A stretch of 64,000 nt of DNA from Mantis religiosa (GCA_030765055.1 CM060950.1:14543806-14607805); one strand, 5' to 3'. Positions 19,256 through 30,700 are shown, counted from the first letter of the stretch. Notes: a model not told the origin generated them from the letters alone. A program made the numbers and translations.

Positions 19256-19625
19256 TGTCTAAAAATAGTGACAAGTGAACACCTGAACGTGCTCGGGAAC
19301 CAATTCAAACTATATTTGCTAAAGGTATTTCAATTAAAGGCCAGGCACGGGAAATAAGAGTAATATGCTTCATGAGTGAATACTTCAAAGAGGAGAAATT
19401 GAAAGGGGAGCCCATTATTTCATTCTCTAAGGTGCTTGATAGGACTTCACGTGTTGTAGGTATCAGTAAAAACACCGTGGTTAAGATTGAGAAAGAAAAG
19501 TATTTTAAAGAAGAAAGTCAGGCATCAAGGTCTAAATTAGAAACTCTCGGTAAAAAAGTATGTAGGCGGCATTTCCCCACTTCAATAAGCATCAAAATGT
19601 CACAGGTATGCCTCTTTTGTTACGA
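19256..19625 (+). pseudogene. Tc1/IS630-like transposase N-terminal HTH remnant
   Basis: From ATG 19256, after an early TGA, the frame reads TPERAREPIQTIFAKGISIK, REIRVICFMSEYFKEEK, ISFSKVLDRTSRVVGISKNT, VVKIEKEKY. The TxxxxGISxNTVxxIxKE block resembles the HTH that opens arthropod DDE-type (Tc1/IS630-like) transposases. No DDE catalytic part follows. The open frame meets CACAG|GTATGC at ~19608, a good splice-donor match. It could be an exon of a domesticated gene, but the early stop argues for a relic. Confidence 0.4.
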
Positions 19626-19793
19626 TGGTCTTTACATTGATGTGTTCTTGCATGTAGATCCACAACTTTTCTATTGTCTTTGTGTACAGTATTATAAATA
19701 ATAACAATAAATACCCATTACAGTTGCAACTGAATCACCTTCGCATGCGTAATGCTATCGCGATCTTCATGTGGCAGCAATAAGCGGCAACGT

Positions 19794-19795
<2 letters not shown>

Positions 19796-19829
<34 letters not shown>
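19796..19829. repeat. (CT)n microsatellite
   Basis: About 15 CT units; reads as Arg-Glu repeats on minus, which is not a gene. Confidence 0.95.
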
Positions 19830-19833
<4 letters not shown>

Positions 19834-20174
19834 TGAATTATCAATCACTTTTAGATTGGCAACCAGTAATAGTATAATATTATGACTATAGTAGAATTTG
19901 TATTTAATAAGTTTCATACTTAAGAAAATGTTATAGATATTAAATATTTGGTGGTGGTAAACAAATAATAATGATAATAAAAAATTTTAAAAAATGCCTG
20001 TATTGAATGCTGGTTGTAAAATAGTTGCATGTTGACTTTCTGTATGATGTGTTCAATGTCCCCGAGCCTGGCTTGAAGAAGGGACCAAATGAAGAAAAAC
20101 AGTAATAACAATATTAATTATATAAATAATAACCAATTTTCTATAATCGTGAAGATGTCGAGCCTAGAGTAGGT

Positions 20175-20290
20175 AGGCAATGATCCACTGGCCTTATGTA
20201 TTACAGTATCGCTAATTTGCTTACATAATGTTGGTATTATCTGCAAAAGCATGTTTTGGATGTTGGCAACACTCTAGTCATATACATGTG
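20175..20290 (+). repeat. Isolated copy of the 21.2-kb tandem unit
   Basis: GGCAATGATCCACTGG, TATTACAGTATCGCTAATTTGC and AATGTTGGTATT match the units at 21238-21690. The LINE fragment 20300-21060 lies between this copy and the array. Confidence 0.75.
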
Positions 20291-20299
20291 TGGGCAAAA

Positions 20300-21060
20300 C
20301 AAATTTAAACTTAAAAGATGCAAAAACTCAAATGATGACATTCCAGAAAGGTGGAAGAAAAGCGTGAAATAAACAAATAGCCATGGATGAGGAAGCTACA
20401 CCAAGAAACTACAAATATTTAGGACTAACATTGCAGACTATAGGGAGAACCTACACGGAACATATATAGAATAGAACTACAGCAGCCATAAAAGCAACGT
20501 ATTTAATACCAAATCTGCAAAACCTGTCAATAAAGACAGTAATGAGAATCTTGAAAGCAAAGATAAGCCCAATGATCACACATGCTTTTAAAGTAATCTG
20601 GAAAAAATTAACAAAAAACAATCTTAGAAATATTGAACAAGTAAATGCTAGGTACCTCAACCTAATTCTAGGACTCCCGAAAAACACACCTTCAAGATCA
20701 GCACATGAGTTGAGCGGAGAACTTTCCTTTTTAGAAGAAATCAGAAATAATCACTCTTACACCGTCAACTCCCAACAGGTAATTGAAAGAATAAAGAAAA
20801 AAGAAAGGATCTTGCAAGATTTCTATGCAACAGATGCAATACTACATAGAGGCTGTACGCAAGCAATAAAGAATTACGACATCTGGCTACGAGGTTGGCA
20901 TCGCATGGATTCCACCACAAGATTTGTAATAACACCAAGTTCAACAAACCAGTGAGAAATGTGTGTGTAGCCTGTGTGTTCTGTGATGTGATAGATATAT
21001 TCAAGTGTGCAAGAATAGAACCGGGTAAAAGTGCAGAATAGGTGTGCAGAGTTACGTTGG
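20300..21060 (+). pseudogene. LINE RT end and C-terminal region
   Basis: PRNYKYLGLTLQTIGRTYTE (RT motif D/E 'YLGL'), AAIKATYLIPNLQNLSIKT, KAKISPMITHAFKVIWKKL, ARYLNLILGLPKNTPSRSAH, then ILQDFYATDAILHRGC. About 180 codons nearly continuous after one stop. The last part may hold a Cys knuckle (VCVACVFCDVI). Non-LTR family not assigned. Confidence 0.65.
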
Positions 21061-21237
21061 TACGGAATGACGTCACGAAAACAAGTTATTGCCAACTTCG
21101 GCAATCCGATATACGCGAAAACGCGGAGCGTTGCCAACACATTTTCTTTGTATTATTAACCAGCGATAGTAATGGGAATAGTGCGTAGTAAGCTTTGTTT
21201 ATGACTATAATTATTAACAATAATAAATAAAAAACAC

Positions 21238-21690
21238 TGGCAATGATCCACTGATCTTTACGTCAGTTTATTTGGGTATTACAGTATCGCTGGTTTACTT
21301 AGGTAATGCTGACTATTCCAAAACTTTGTGCTAAATTCGTTTAACTTTTTAAATAATTATGATAACAGTGAGAATATCAGAATATATAATAACTGGCAAT
21401 GATCCACTAATCTTTAGGTCAGTTTATTTGGGTGTTTAATTATCGCTGGTTTGCTTACGTAATGTTGACTATTCCAAAACTTTGTGCTAGATTCCATAAG
21501 TTTTTAAATAATTATGATGATAATAGTAAGAATATAATAATGTATAATGATAACTCTGGCAATGATTCACTAATCTTTACGTCGCGTATTACAGTACCAC
21601 TGGTTTGCTTGCGTATGTTGGTATTTTCCGCGGTAGCACGCTCTGGAAGTTGGCAACGCCTGAGCTATGACATCAGAGCCATATCCCTTC
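21238..21690 (+). repeat. Tandem repeat, ~160-bp unit, three copies
   Basis: Units start at 21238, 21394 and 21557 with TGGCAATGATYCACTRATCT and share GTATTACAGTATCGCTGG and CTATTCCAAAACTTTGTGCT. Spacing is 156 and 163 bp. Confidence 0.9.
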
Positions 21691-22496
21691 GCACCTTTTC
21701 TGCACTTTTCCCTATCATTAGGCTACATTGTGAAGAAACGTAGACACACAGATTTGTGTGCAATTCCTTTTTAATAATAACGCTCGAGCCATGAAGTCGC
21801 GCCAACCATATTCGTTAGCCGTCCAATTGCACCTTTACCTGAAATTCAGCATTTTAAATCTTCCTTACCTTATTATATTGCTCATATCGTTACACACATC
21901 TTGCATCAGCAATTACCATCCTCATACTGATAAGGTAAATACTTACATTTTGTTTTAGTGATTTCCTAAATAAAACTGTTTACTTCAAACACAGCGTCAC
22001 GAATTAACGGTTTCCTTTGCTACCAAATTTTCTTCATACAGCAAAACACTTGAGGGAAATAATAGCTATGTATTTAACTTGAAGTTCAGCAACTTCCAAA
22101 GATGCAACACAAAGATTCACCTCAAACTACCTAAAATTCTTTCGTTTATGTCCTGCCGCTTCTTCCCGCACCAATAATGTAGAAAAGCTAAGATGATGGC
22201 GCTTGAGCGCTACTGGGTGAGCAACCAATCGCAGTCCTGCGGTGTTGTATTGCATTTCCATTCCCGCTAAGTGGTGTGTGAGGAGAGCCAACCTAATCAA
22301 TCTATATGACAAAAATTCAGATTTTGCCAAAACTGATCCATGTGGAAGGTAGAGAGTAGTTTATCTAACATAACCATGAAAACCCCATATTTTTAGCTCA
22401 AATAGTTTTCCTAATACAAATAAATAAAGAAGATAACATTATATTATAATTGTGACGTAAGCACTGTAACGAAACTCATTATTGGTTGGCATATAT
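21691..22496. other. No gene seen
   Basis: Two less AT-rich patches (21600-21760 and 22130-22330) without coding or repeat signature. No promoter could be supported. Confidence 0.35.
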
Positions 22497-22865
22497 GCGT
22501 GAACATATTCATATTCAAATTCAAATTTATTCATTCTTTAAAATCAAATCTGTACATAGTACCTTGATATAGGATACATCAGTAAATTTGCATTTAATAT
22601 TACAAAGTTAAACATCAAAATATCTAACCTACATTCAATTATAATGTATCACAAATTGGACATAATTATAAATGAGAGAAATGAACAAGCTAAGTAAATT
22701 CATGTTTCATGATTATCTGGATTAGTCAAATTGTAGATATTCCTTTACTGTGTAAAAGTATATTTGAAATGGCTCAGAACTGAAACGTAAACATTTGACA
22801 TGACGTGGTAAAAGAAATATGTACCTTGAATAAGCCATGGTGTTTGTTAAATTCGTTGAGAGGAA
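22497..22865 (-). pseudogene. LINE-A-like 3' end
   Basis: On minus the end of the protein reads FKIYFYTVKEYLQFD then stop, close to the AYYSIKEFLD end at 16900. It is followed by an AT-rich 3' UTR that ends in ATTTGAATTTGAATATGAAT repeats at 22497. 5' truncated and damaged. Confidence 0.5.
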
Positions 22866-22872
22866 ACTACTC

Positions 22873-23358
22873 TGTGACTTTGTCGGTTCGTAGAATTAAA
22901 AGGCCGAGTTGCAGAAATTAAAAATCTCCTTTATTTTCGTAGATATACACTGTTCATTTCTCACGTAACAACATCACATCACATATACACAGTCTACCAA
23001 GGTCGATGACAACAACAAACAGTGACAGCAGATTACATCGTTAGCTTTCGTTACAATAACACTTCCAGCTGTCTCTCGTTCACAACACTGTTTCACAACT
23101 TGCAACTGGACTCCTGGCCAGTCGTCGCCTCTTTAAATCCCGGTATCGATAATTCTAGATTGTTCTAGAATAAACCAGAAACCGAATAACCTCTATCAGT
23201 CCAGAAGTTAACTAGAAATGTCCATTTATCTCAGTTTGTTTGTTTCGGCAGACCTTTATCTGTTACCTTTGTCTGCCGGCGTTTGGTTTTCACACTGCCC
23301 GCCTATCAGTTTCTTTTGTGTATACAAACCGAGCATTCGTAGATACGGGTTCGCGACA
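22873..23358 (-). mobile_element. Solo LTR (family L1S), second copy, 486 bp
   Basis: Begins TGTGACTTTGTCGGTTCG and ends TTCGCGACA on plus, like 5704-6135. On minus it has an AATAAA signal at ~22930. Flanking tetramers ACTC and ATAC do not match, so the TSD is decayed or the copy was rearranged. No internal domain next to it. Confidence 0.75.
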
Positions 23359-24289
23359 ATACACATCTTGCTAGTCTAGCAGAACGTGTCTGATCACATT
23401 ATATCTTTGTTTATGAATGATTTGTAATCTCTATTTGTTCTAGAGAGTTCAAAGCAGCATTATTCAGTTGAGATGCGATCCACCTCCCCCCCAACCACCA
23501 TGTACTACTGCTAGAACAATCCAATTGACTTAACGTGGGCCAAAATTATGTTACAAACAAAAATAATATTTTTAAACTGACGTTGAACGACTTATTCGCA
23601 AAGAAATTGACAAGGAACACAAGAAGACTGGGAAAACGACGTGAGACATCAGATAAACTAGAAGAAGATGACTTTTGGAAAGAAATAGCACATGACGAGA
23701 TTTTGAAACGTATCATCATAAATTTTCAGTACTCAGATCGTTGAAAATAATGACAATGTCGAATTATCTCTTAACGTAAGTAACATTCATAGCTATATTT
23801 ATGCACCGCTGGTATTTCGGAGTATTAGAAAAATTGGATTAGAAAAATAAGTAATTCACAAACTATTTTTAATTTTAAACTAAATATTTAAACCATTTGC
23901 GTAATATACGAATACCCATGTTACAATTGTGATTTCAACAACTGAATTATTACAAAAATTTGGAAAATTCAATTTGCGTTCCCTTATGTCTAGCGCACCG
24001 AACACTCGCAAGTGAGAGAGAGAGAGGGAAATATAAAGAGTGGGGATAACGAGGTGGCAACGGTGAAGGCTCTAACATATCTGACTGGTTACAGGCGAGA
24101 ACTCTTCCCATTTGAAACACATTATACACTTTTCGCTTTGGTACACTAAGTACAATGGTATAACACTCACTGCACAATTCCTAACACATCTCATGAAATT
24201 CACGTTTCCCCGAAGGACACGCTGGATGCGCGCTACACTATGCGAGACACTTTGTACGTGCCCTAAGTGTTTTCCAACGTCACCCCACA
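23359..24289. other. No recognised gene
   Basis: A 69-codon plus ORF at 23535-23744 (RRLGKRRETSDKLEEDDFWK) is basic and acidic without a known motif. AG-rich patch at ~24015. Nothing supportable. Confidence 0.35.
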
Positions 24290-25281
24290 TTGGAGAACCT
24301 GATTCAGTACAAAAAGAGGAGTGCCAGGTATAGGCAAGTAGTTAAGGACTGCAAAAAGAAATCGTGGACTGCTTTTGCTTCGTATTTTAATCGCCATACA
24401 CCTTCTCTTGTGTGGGATAGGTTAAGGCGCGTGGCCGGAAAATCGACCCACATTCCGATTGCTGGTTTAAAAACTCCTGCAGGCGTCCTTGTGGATCCGT
24501 CTGACGTAGTTAACACACTTGGCAGTGCTTTCGCTCACGTGTATAGCTCAGATCATTATGCACCTGAGTTTCTCCTAATTAAGAATCAGGTGGAGTCTCA
24601 GGTTTCTGCTTTCGTTCTGGAAACCTTGAAGACTACAATCGCCTCTTCACCATGGCAGAACTAGAACACGCACTTTCATGTTCGCGACCTGATGCACCAG
24701 GTCCAGATGGCATCCACGTGCGATTCATACAACATCTCTCTCCCGAAGGGAAGGAGTTCCTACTCGAGGATTATAACCGTGTCTGGGTTGACGGCAGTTT
24801 TCCTGAGAAGTGGCGGGAGGCCACCATCATTCCAATTTTGAAACCTGGGAAGGACCGACATCTGCCTTCCAGCTACCGTCCTATTTCCATCACCAGTTGC
24901 GTCTGCAAGGTGATGGAACGCATGATCAGTAGGCAATTGGTGTGGCGGCTGGAAACCCGTAACATTCTGACGAACATTTAGTGTGGGGTTCGACGTCGTC
25001 GTTCGACACTAGACCATCTCCTGTCGATGTTCACGCAGACAATGAATGATTTCCAGAGGAACTGCCAGAAAGTCGGTGTCTATTTTGATCTCGAGAAAGC
25101 TTATGATACGTGTTGGCGTGCAGGTCTGTTAGGCACCCTGCACAGCTGGAATATTCGCGGACGCATACCCGTGTTTGTTCGGGAGTTTATGAACAATCGC
25201 ATTTTCCGAGTTAGGGTCGACTCGGTCTTATCCAACCTTTTTAAACAAGAGGACGGGGTCCCACAAGGATCGGTGATTATT
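24290..25281 (+). pseudogene. LINE RT (I/Jockey group), both ends truncated
   Basis: Pre-RT linker: YKKRSARYRQVVKDCKKKSW, VWDRLRRVAGKSTHIPIAGL. RT: SRPDAPGPDGIHVRFIQHLS, WREATIIPILKPGKDR, SSYRPISITSCVCKVMERMI, then after a stop RRRRSTLDHLL, VYFDLEKAYDTCW (motif A), FRVRVDSVLS and DGVPQGSV (motif B). One frameshift at ~24655 and one stop at ~24979. It ends abruptly at 25281 where repeat B starts, so the YADD region is missing. Confidence 0.85.
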
Positions 25282-25905
25282 GGTTACCAGTACTTCAAAT
25301 GCCATTTACCTGTATAGGGTAAATAGATAGTAAGAGTAATAAACCTGGCTCCAGTTTGTAGTGCTGGATTCCAGCATTAAGCAACTTATCAAAGTAAGAT
25401 TTTGATGAACTGTAAGATACTAAAGTGATTTAGTTTTTGTTTTTATGTATGAAATTTGATTAAAAAGTTTAAGATTGGTAAACGCTTAATCGTTTAATAT
25501 ACTTAATAAGAAATTAAATTATAAAAGGAATTTTTAAATTGTTTTTTGGTAGAAATATCTTAAAACAAACTGTAATTCGCCTGATAATTGAAAAATATTT
25601 AGATATAGAAGAATTTGATGAAAAAATATGTTAAATAATTATATTTTATGTTTTATTAATACCTATTTTTTGATGCTTGAACATAGTAGTGGAATATGTA
25701 TGTTAATTTATTTTATTATATTGTTTATCTTTATTTCTTATAAATAGTAAAAGATAAATTAATCTGAAGAATTAATGCAATTTAATTTTGTGCTATGAAG
25801 TTAATGAATGCATGTAAAATTTAAATAAACATCCTTGTGTAAGAAATTAGGTACCAGGACGGAGTATTTCACATTTTTATTTACGTATTTAATTTTAAGT
25901 AAGTA
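25282..25905 (+). repeat. Repeat family B, module Y
   Basis: Non-coding. Starts GGTTACCAGTACTTCAAATGC; GGGTAAATAGATAGTAAGAG and AATTAGGTACCAGGACGGAG are shared with 31595-31880 (+) and with the complement of 42400-42960. Confidence 0.8.
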
Positions 25906-25939
25906 CGCAATGTGACAAAGGTAAACCGTAAGTAAGAGT

Positions 25940-26012
25940 GCAAGGTTGATGGGGATCGAACCCGTGATGTCGTGAATGTGAGTGGGCACTTTTATCTTGC
26001 CATTACCTGTCA
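25940..26012 (-). repeat. tRNA-like pseudogene or SINE head
   Basis: On minus: ATCACGGGTTCGATCCCCAT (T-arm/B-box) followed by CAACC, with GGTAATGGCAAGAT upstream. No complete cloverleaf, so not called as a tRNA gene. Confidence 0.35.
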
Positions 26013-26253
26013 CAGTTAAAACTAAGACAGTCGGCCCCGAGCTGCCGTGCAGTGAAGGTCGTACCTACCACGCGATACGGCGACGCTGTTTTGCCTGTTG
26101 AGCGCTGTGAGGTTCAGCGGTCGAATTACGGCTTTTGTTCTCAACGACTCTCAGTTATTTTATTTCTTATTATTCTTTCCTTGGTGCCTCAGCGTGCCTG
26201 AAGCTTGAGGCCGGATTTTGTTTTTGGGATCATACGGTAATAGTGCTACTGTT

Positions 26254-27421
26254 AGCATGGAAATCTGCGGCAGAATAAATACACTGCGAGAGAAATTTGA
26301 GATGACTGCGACGAGGCCAACGGCATTAGAAGTTCATGAGTTTGTAGCAGATACCTTGAAGCTTACTGCTGACCAGGTGGATACGCTGCAGTTAATTGCG
26401 TGGGATCCAGCAATTTATATAACGCTCATTTCGGTGGTGCTAATGGAAAGGCTGTTAGAGAAGTTTGCTGGTACCGCGGTGTTTACGTATGCGAACGGGG
26501 AGCGTACAACAGTTACAATCGAAAGCCACAGGCAAAACCACCACGGTGCATGTGTTTGATCTACAGCCGGAGATACCGAACGAGGTAATACGACAAAAAT
26601 TGGAGCAGTATGGCAACGTGTATGAAGTTCGGAGAGAGCAATGGCGCAATGCGTATAAAATACCTGTGAATGCTGGTGTTCGTGCTGTGAAAATGGCTCT
26701 GTAAACTACGATTCCTAACATCATTATGGTTGTGGGCTATCGTGTTACAGTGAGCTATGCTGGTCAGGTGAAAACCTGCTATGTATGTGGGGAATCCACT
26801 CACGTCAAAGAGAACTGCTCCAATAGAAAGACGGTCTTACCTGTACCAACACTTCTGCGCAGGGAGCCCCCGGAAAAACAACAAGAAATCGCAGTACAAG
26901 AGAGTGTAATCCAGTCGCAGGAGCTGCCACAAGCAACACAAATATCCCCTGTGTCCACCGTCATAGTAGACAGTCAACCACAAATGGATCCGAAACCAAC
27001 GGGGTCCAAGGATTGCCTTGAGTAGGTGACGTCGCCCGTTTGTACGGAGGCGGGAGTTCTTGTGACGGAGAAGCGTAAAGTTGGTGTTACGACCGCCCCC
27101 CAGCCTACCCATATATCTTCGGGGACCAATTCACGAAAGAAAGCCAAGAAGTCGAATACAGCCAAGTCTGCTGGAGAATGGAGTGCTTCAGTCACGCAGG
27201 ACGCACCGTCGATGTCGAGCGCTGATGAGTCGACTGTAGAAGACGGTGATAAATCTGCAATGGAGGTGGTGTCAGAGAAGGTTCCGGGAGATGCATTGCA
27301 ATCAGTGTCTGTGACAGTAGACGCAACTGGTAGTCCTGGACAACCTCGAGTAATGCTCGCTTCCAGAGACCCTCGTTTCAAACCACCGGACGCGCTAGCT
27401 AAAGTTTCAGTTTCTCAATAG
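26254..27421 (+). pseudogene. Tx1/L1-like ORF1 (gag-like, CCHC knuckle)
   Basis: N-terminal stretch ALEVHEFVADTLKLTADQVD, then after a frameshift (~26500) TVHVFDLQPEIPNEVIRQKL, VGYRVTVSYAGQVKTCYVCG with the knuckle CYVCGESTHVKENC (Cx2Cx4Hx4C). The Pro/Ser-rich tail runs to 27421. In-frame stops at 26702-26704 and 27023-27025. This is the RNA-binding gag-like protein of the LINE. The start at 26254 (ATGGAAATCTGC) is the best Met but is not proven. Confidence 0.75.
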
Positions 27422-27499
27422 TTGTCCGAACCATTATCATACCCCTGCACTGGTTTCTCCCTGCCTTGTATTTCTGGAGTCTCATGACTACGCTACCTC

Positions 27500-28235
27500 A
27501 TATTCAAATATTGGCTACTGTCAATGTTAACGGCATTTGAAATCTACGAAATCAAAAATTGTTACACCAGTGCCTCACGACGCATGACGTGGACGTGTGT
27601 TTCTTGCAGGAGGTTAATACGCATAATTTGTCAGCCCCGTATAATTATAATCATGTGGTTAACTTGGGTCCAGAAGGCAGAGGCACTGGCCTGCTCTGTC
27701 GCCGTTGTATCCAGTGTTCTGACTTTCAATTCATCCATCGGGGAACGTCGTATCGGCTGTGCTGGATAACATTGATCTGATTAACGTTTATGCTCCTTCC
27801 GGTTCCAATCGACGACAGGAACGTGAGCAGTTCTTTCAACAGGCGTTGACAACCCATCTACTTTCCGGTAAAGAGTGTATTATTGCAGGGGACTTCAACT
27901 GTACGCTTCAGGCTAAGGATCAGAAAGGTGCTGCCAATCTCAGCCCAATGCTTCTGCAGTTTGTGACGCAAATACATCTACATGATGCCTGGGAGCTGCA
28001 GCATGGTAATACGGTGCAATTTACCTTTTTCCGAGGCGCCTCAGCATCCCGACTGGATCGTTATTATTTATCTGACACCTTGGTTCCCCGTTTCCAGCGC
28101 ATTGATGTTCATCCCGTTGCCTCTAGTGAGCACCACGCCGTTACGTGTGCCCTAAAACTCACGGCTATTGGTCTAGATACCGGAAGGAGTTACTGGAAAA
28201 TCAATTCAACCCTATTTCAGGATGAGGACTGTTGA
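27500..28235 (+). pseudogene. Tx1/L1-like ORF2: APE endonuclease
   Basis: ATVNVNGI (start of the nuclease), LTTHDVDVCFLQEVNTHNL (QE metal-site block), then after a frameshift at ~27760 LINVYAPSGSNRRQEREQFF, IIAGDFNCTL, SASRLDRYYLS and SSEHHAV (SDH-type end, D replaced by E). The stop at 28233-28235 is in frame with the following RT ORF. Confidence 0.85.
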
Positions 28236-29864
28236 TTGCATTTTGCTACAAGATGGGCAGCTTTAAAACCCTCTTATCACCGTGCCTACCGTAAATCAGA
28301 ATGGTGGGCCGTTACGGCAAAACCGGCCATCAAAGCATTCTTCAAAGCAATTGGTTTTGAGAAGGCCCGTGAAAGAAGAGAGGTGATGCAATTTTACAAT
28401 GAGGTGCTTTGGAATCTACATGAGCAGCAGAATCGAGGTGCCGAGGTCGCTCCGGCTATAAGGAGAATAAAGGAAATAATTAAAAACAAACAAGATCAAA
28501 TGCTGCAGGGTTGCGCCATTCGGTCCCCCTTGTCGCACGCTCTCTCCGATGAACAAGCCTCCTTTTATTCATTGGCCAAGGCACGATCTCATGGACAGGC
28601 CAAGTACATTTCATTGCTCACTGACGCTGCTACTGGTGTGGTGTTACACGGGACACGCCAGCTATTGCCTTATCTTCAGGAGCAATACCAGCACCTATTT
28701 GGCGAGGCTCAAGCGGAACCCATGGTTAGCGCGGCGGCCCTGAGCAGCCCCGTGGCTCACATTAGTCAGTCCACGGAGGAGAATCTACAAGGTCCCATTA
28801 CGGAACGAGAAGTACATCAAGTGGTGCAACATTTGAAACGCAATACGGCGCCTGGCCCGGAAGGCCTTTCTTATAAATTTTATCTTGCATTCTGGCCGAT
28901 AATTAAGGATGAGTTTGTTGCAGCGTTACAGGAATTATGGGATGGAGGCTGGTTTCCAGAACATTTCGCGGATGAAATTATAATTTTACTCCCGCGGAAA
29001 AACTGCCCTCAGGCAGCGATGGACTTTCGCCCAATAACACTGCTTAATTCAGATTACAAAATCTTTGCGAAGCTTTTGGCCAGCAGACTAAAACCAGCAT
29101 TTGTGGAGGTGCTCCATGTTAATCAAACAGCTCTTCAACGCAAGTACATTATTGGTGCCCTTACGGAATTAAGAGATGCAGTCGTCCCTCTTGAGCAGCA
29201 CCATAGCTCCTTGGCATTAGTTAATCTGGATTTTCATAGAGCTTTTGATGGAGTTCGGCACTGGTATATCTGGCGGTGTTTGCGCGCAGCTGGGGTACCT
29301 CAGCAAATGGTAGCGGCGATTCAAGGGCTTTATCGCCAAGCGTCGTCAAGAATACTTTGTTACGTCTTTTTGTCGAAACCTATTCCAATACGACAATCAG
29401 TCAGACAGGGGTGTCCCTTATCTATGGGACTGTTTGCCTTGACACTCAATCCATTACTCCAGATGCTACAAGATAGACTGCAAGGATTAAATATAGCTGG
29501 GGAACGCCTTAAAATAATGGCTTACGCGTTTGACGTGACGGTTTTGGCCAAAGATCACCAGGATATGGAGGAGATAGCCACGGTGATTGTGACTTACAGT
29601 CAACTTTCGGGAACTCAGCTCAACGCCCACAAATCAGAAATCCTTCCACTAGGCACCTGGGAACATCCACCAACATTGCTGCATATGAAAGTGGTTCCAC
29701 AGGTTTCTATACTAGGGGTTATATTTACCTCTAGCATAACAGAAATGATTTCTCTTAATTGGACCCAGAGGCTCAACGCACTACGTTTTAACTTACATGA
29801 AGATCTCTCTCGAAATCTAACGTTGTTGCAATGCGTCTGGTACATTCATACTTATATGCCTTGA
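28236..29864 (+). CDS. Tx1/L1-like ORF2: RT, 542 codons open, catalytic box mutated
   Basis: Longest open frame of the window. Linker HFATRWAALKPSYHRAYRKS, then RT: KRNTAPGPEGLSYKFYLAFW, ADEIIILLPRKNCPQAAMDF, RPITLLNSDYKIFAKLLASR, ALVNLDFHRAFDGV (motif A), IRQSVRQGCPLSMGLFALTL (motif B). Motif C reads AYAFDVTVLA: the first Asp of YADD is Phe (codon TTT at 29529-29531). LSGTQLNAHKSEILPLG and VSILGVIF follow. It ends by a frameshift at ~29835; the product continues in the next ORF. The upstream stop at 28233-28235 separates it from the endonuclease, so it is a broken ORF2, not a gene. Confidence 0.88.
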   Translation: MHFATRWAALKPSYHRAYRKSEWWAVTAKPAIKAFFKAIGFEKARERREVMQFYNEVLWNLHEQQNRGAEVAPAIRRIKEIIKNKQDQMLQGCAIRSPLSHALSDEQASFYSLAKARSHGQAKYISLLTDAATGVVLHGTRQLLPYLQEQYQHLFGEAQAEPMVSAAALSSPVAHISQSTEENLQGPITEREVHQVVQHLKRNTAPGPEGLSYKFYLAFWPIIKDEFVAALQELWDGGWFPEHFADEIIILLPRKNCPQAAMDFRPITLLNSDYKIFAKLLASRLKPAFVEVLHVNQTALQRKYIIGALTELRDAVVPLEQHHSSLALVNLDFHRAFDGVRHWYIWRCLRAAGVPQQMVAAIQGLYRQASSRILCYVFLSKPIPIRQSVRQGCPLSMGLFALTLNPLLQMLQDRLQGLNIAGERLKIMAYAFDVTVLAKDHQDMEEIATVIVTYSQLSGTQLNAHKSEILPLGTWEHPPTLLHMKVVPQVSILGVIFTSSITEMISLNWTQRLNALRFNLHEDLSRNLTLLQCVWYIHTYMP

Positions 29865-30648
29865 GTAAACTGTGGTATGTAGCGCAGATTTTGCCGCTCC
29901 CTAAGCAGTTCGCACAACGTTTTGAGACTCTGCTCGGATACTTCCTGTGGACGGGGAAAGCATATCGAGTTGCTCGCCCGCAATTGCGTCTTCCTCTAAA
30001 GAAAGGTGGTTGTGGCCTAGTGGATGTTGACAACAAGTGTATGGCGCTGTTGGGAAAGAGAGGACTCTCCTCGTTACTTAGCAGTGAGTCTCCGATTGAC
30101 AAGAAGTTTTGGCATGACCAGTTACATGCCGTGGAGAGACCGACACGGGAATTTAATCGTTTGGTTGCCAAGCTTCGTGCTCTTGAAAATTCTGGGGAGC
30201 GACTGGAGAATTTTCTGATTACCAAGAACCTCTATGGTCACTTGACGAAGCCAGGTATTCAACGACCTAATGTAGAAACAAAATACAGTCGTGACTGGAA
30301 ATGCGTTTGGGCCAATGCAACCAACTGTAACCTTCCGTCGAAATGGAGAGAAACGGTTTATGAAATGGTTAATGAAACGGTTCCAACTACAGAAAAGATG
30401 TGGCGTCACTGAATTCGAAGATCTGTGGCGTATGTGTGGAAGATGATACACTTGAACATCGCTTGTACAACTGTCAGCGGGCTGACTTGATTTGGACCTC
30501 CATCCAAGACAAATTACATAAATTTCGTCCAGAAGAATACTTACGTTCGGTACCACGGCTGGTACAACTGGAGTTTCGTTTCAAGGACCCGAAATTTCAC
30601 AATTTTGCTGTGTGGTTAGTTGCTGGTGCAGATCTAATAACCATCTAA
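29831..30648 (+). pseudogene. Tx1/L1-like ORF2 C-terminus
   Basis: Thumb and connector: LYALSKLWYVAQILPLPKQF, GYFLWTGKAYRVARPQLRLP, LKKGGCGLVDVDNKCMALLG. After a one-base shift at ~30405 comes the terminal knuckle CGVCVEDDTLEHRLYNCQRA then FHNFAVWLVAGADLITI and stop. The VxxxxWxG...KGGLGLxD block is typical of L1-group RT C-termini. Confidence 0.82.
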
Positions 30649-30700
30649 GCAAATAGAACCCTTCATTTGTCTCACAGTACAAGCCAATAAAACAAGAAAA

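Larger units (their letters stand above)
26030..30700 (+). mobile_element. Tx1/L1-like LINE, near full length
   Basis: A GC-richer 5' region (26030-26215), ORF1 with a CCHC knuckle, ORF2 with APE endonuclease, RT and C-terminal Cys/His, and an AATAAAACAAGAAAAAAAG tail at ~30687. It lies inside repeat B: module Y stops at 25905 and the next B module appears at ~31160. The L1-like RT wording (FRPITLLNSDYKIFAKLLAS) places it in the L1/Tx1 group. Confidence 0.8.

Noticed and set aside
19735..19917. Minus ORF with Arg-Glu repeats
   Set aside because: Translation of the (CT)n tract.
21062..21072. TGACGTCA as a regulatory CRE
   Set aside because: Single palindromic octamer without a gene nearby; cannot be supported.
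25940..26012. tRNA gene on minus
   Set aside because: Only the T-arm is convincing; no complete cloverleaf.
27026..27421. Separate host gene
   Set aside because: It is in frame with the LINE ORF1 after one stop and lies between ORF1 and ORF2.
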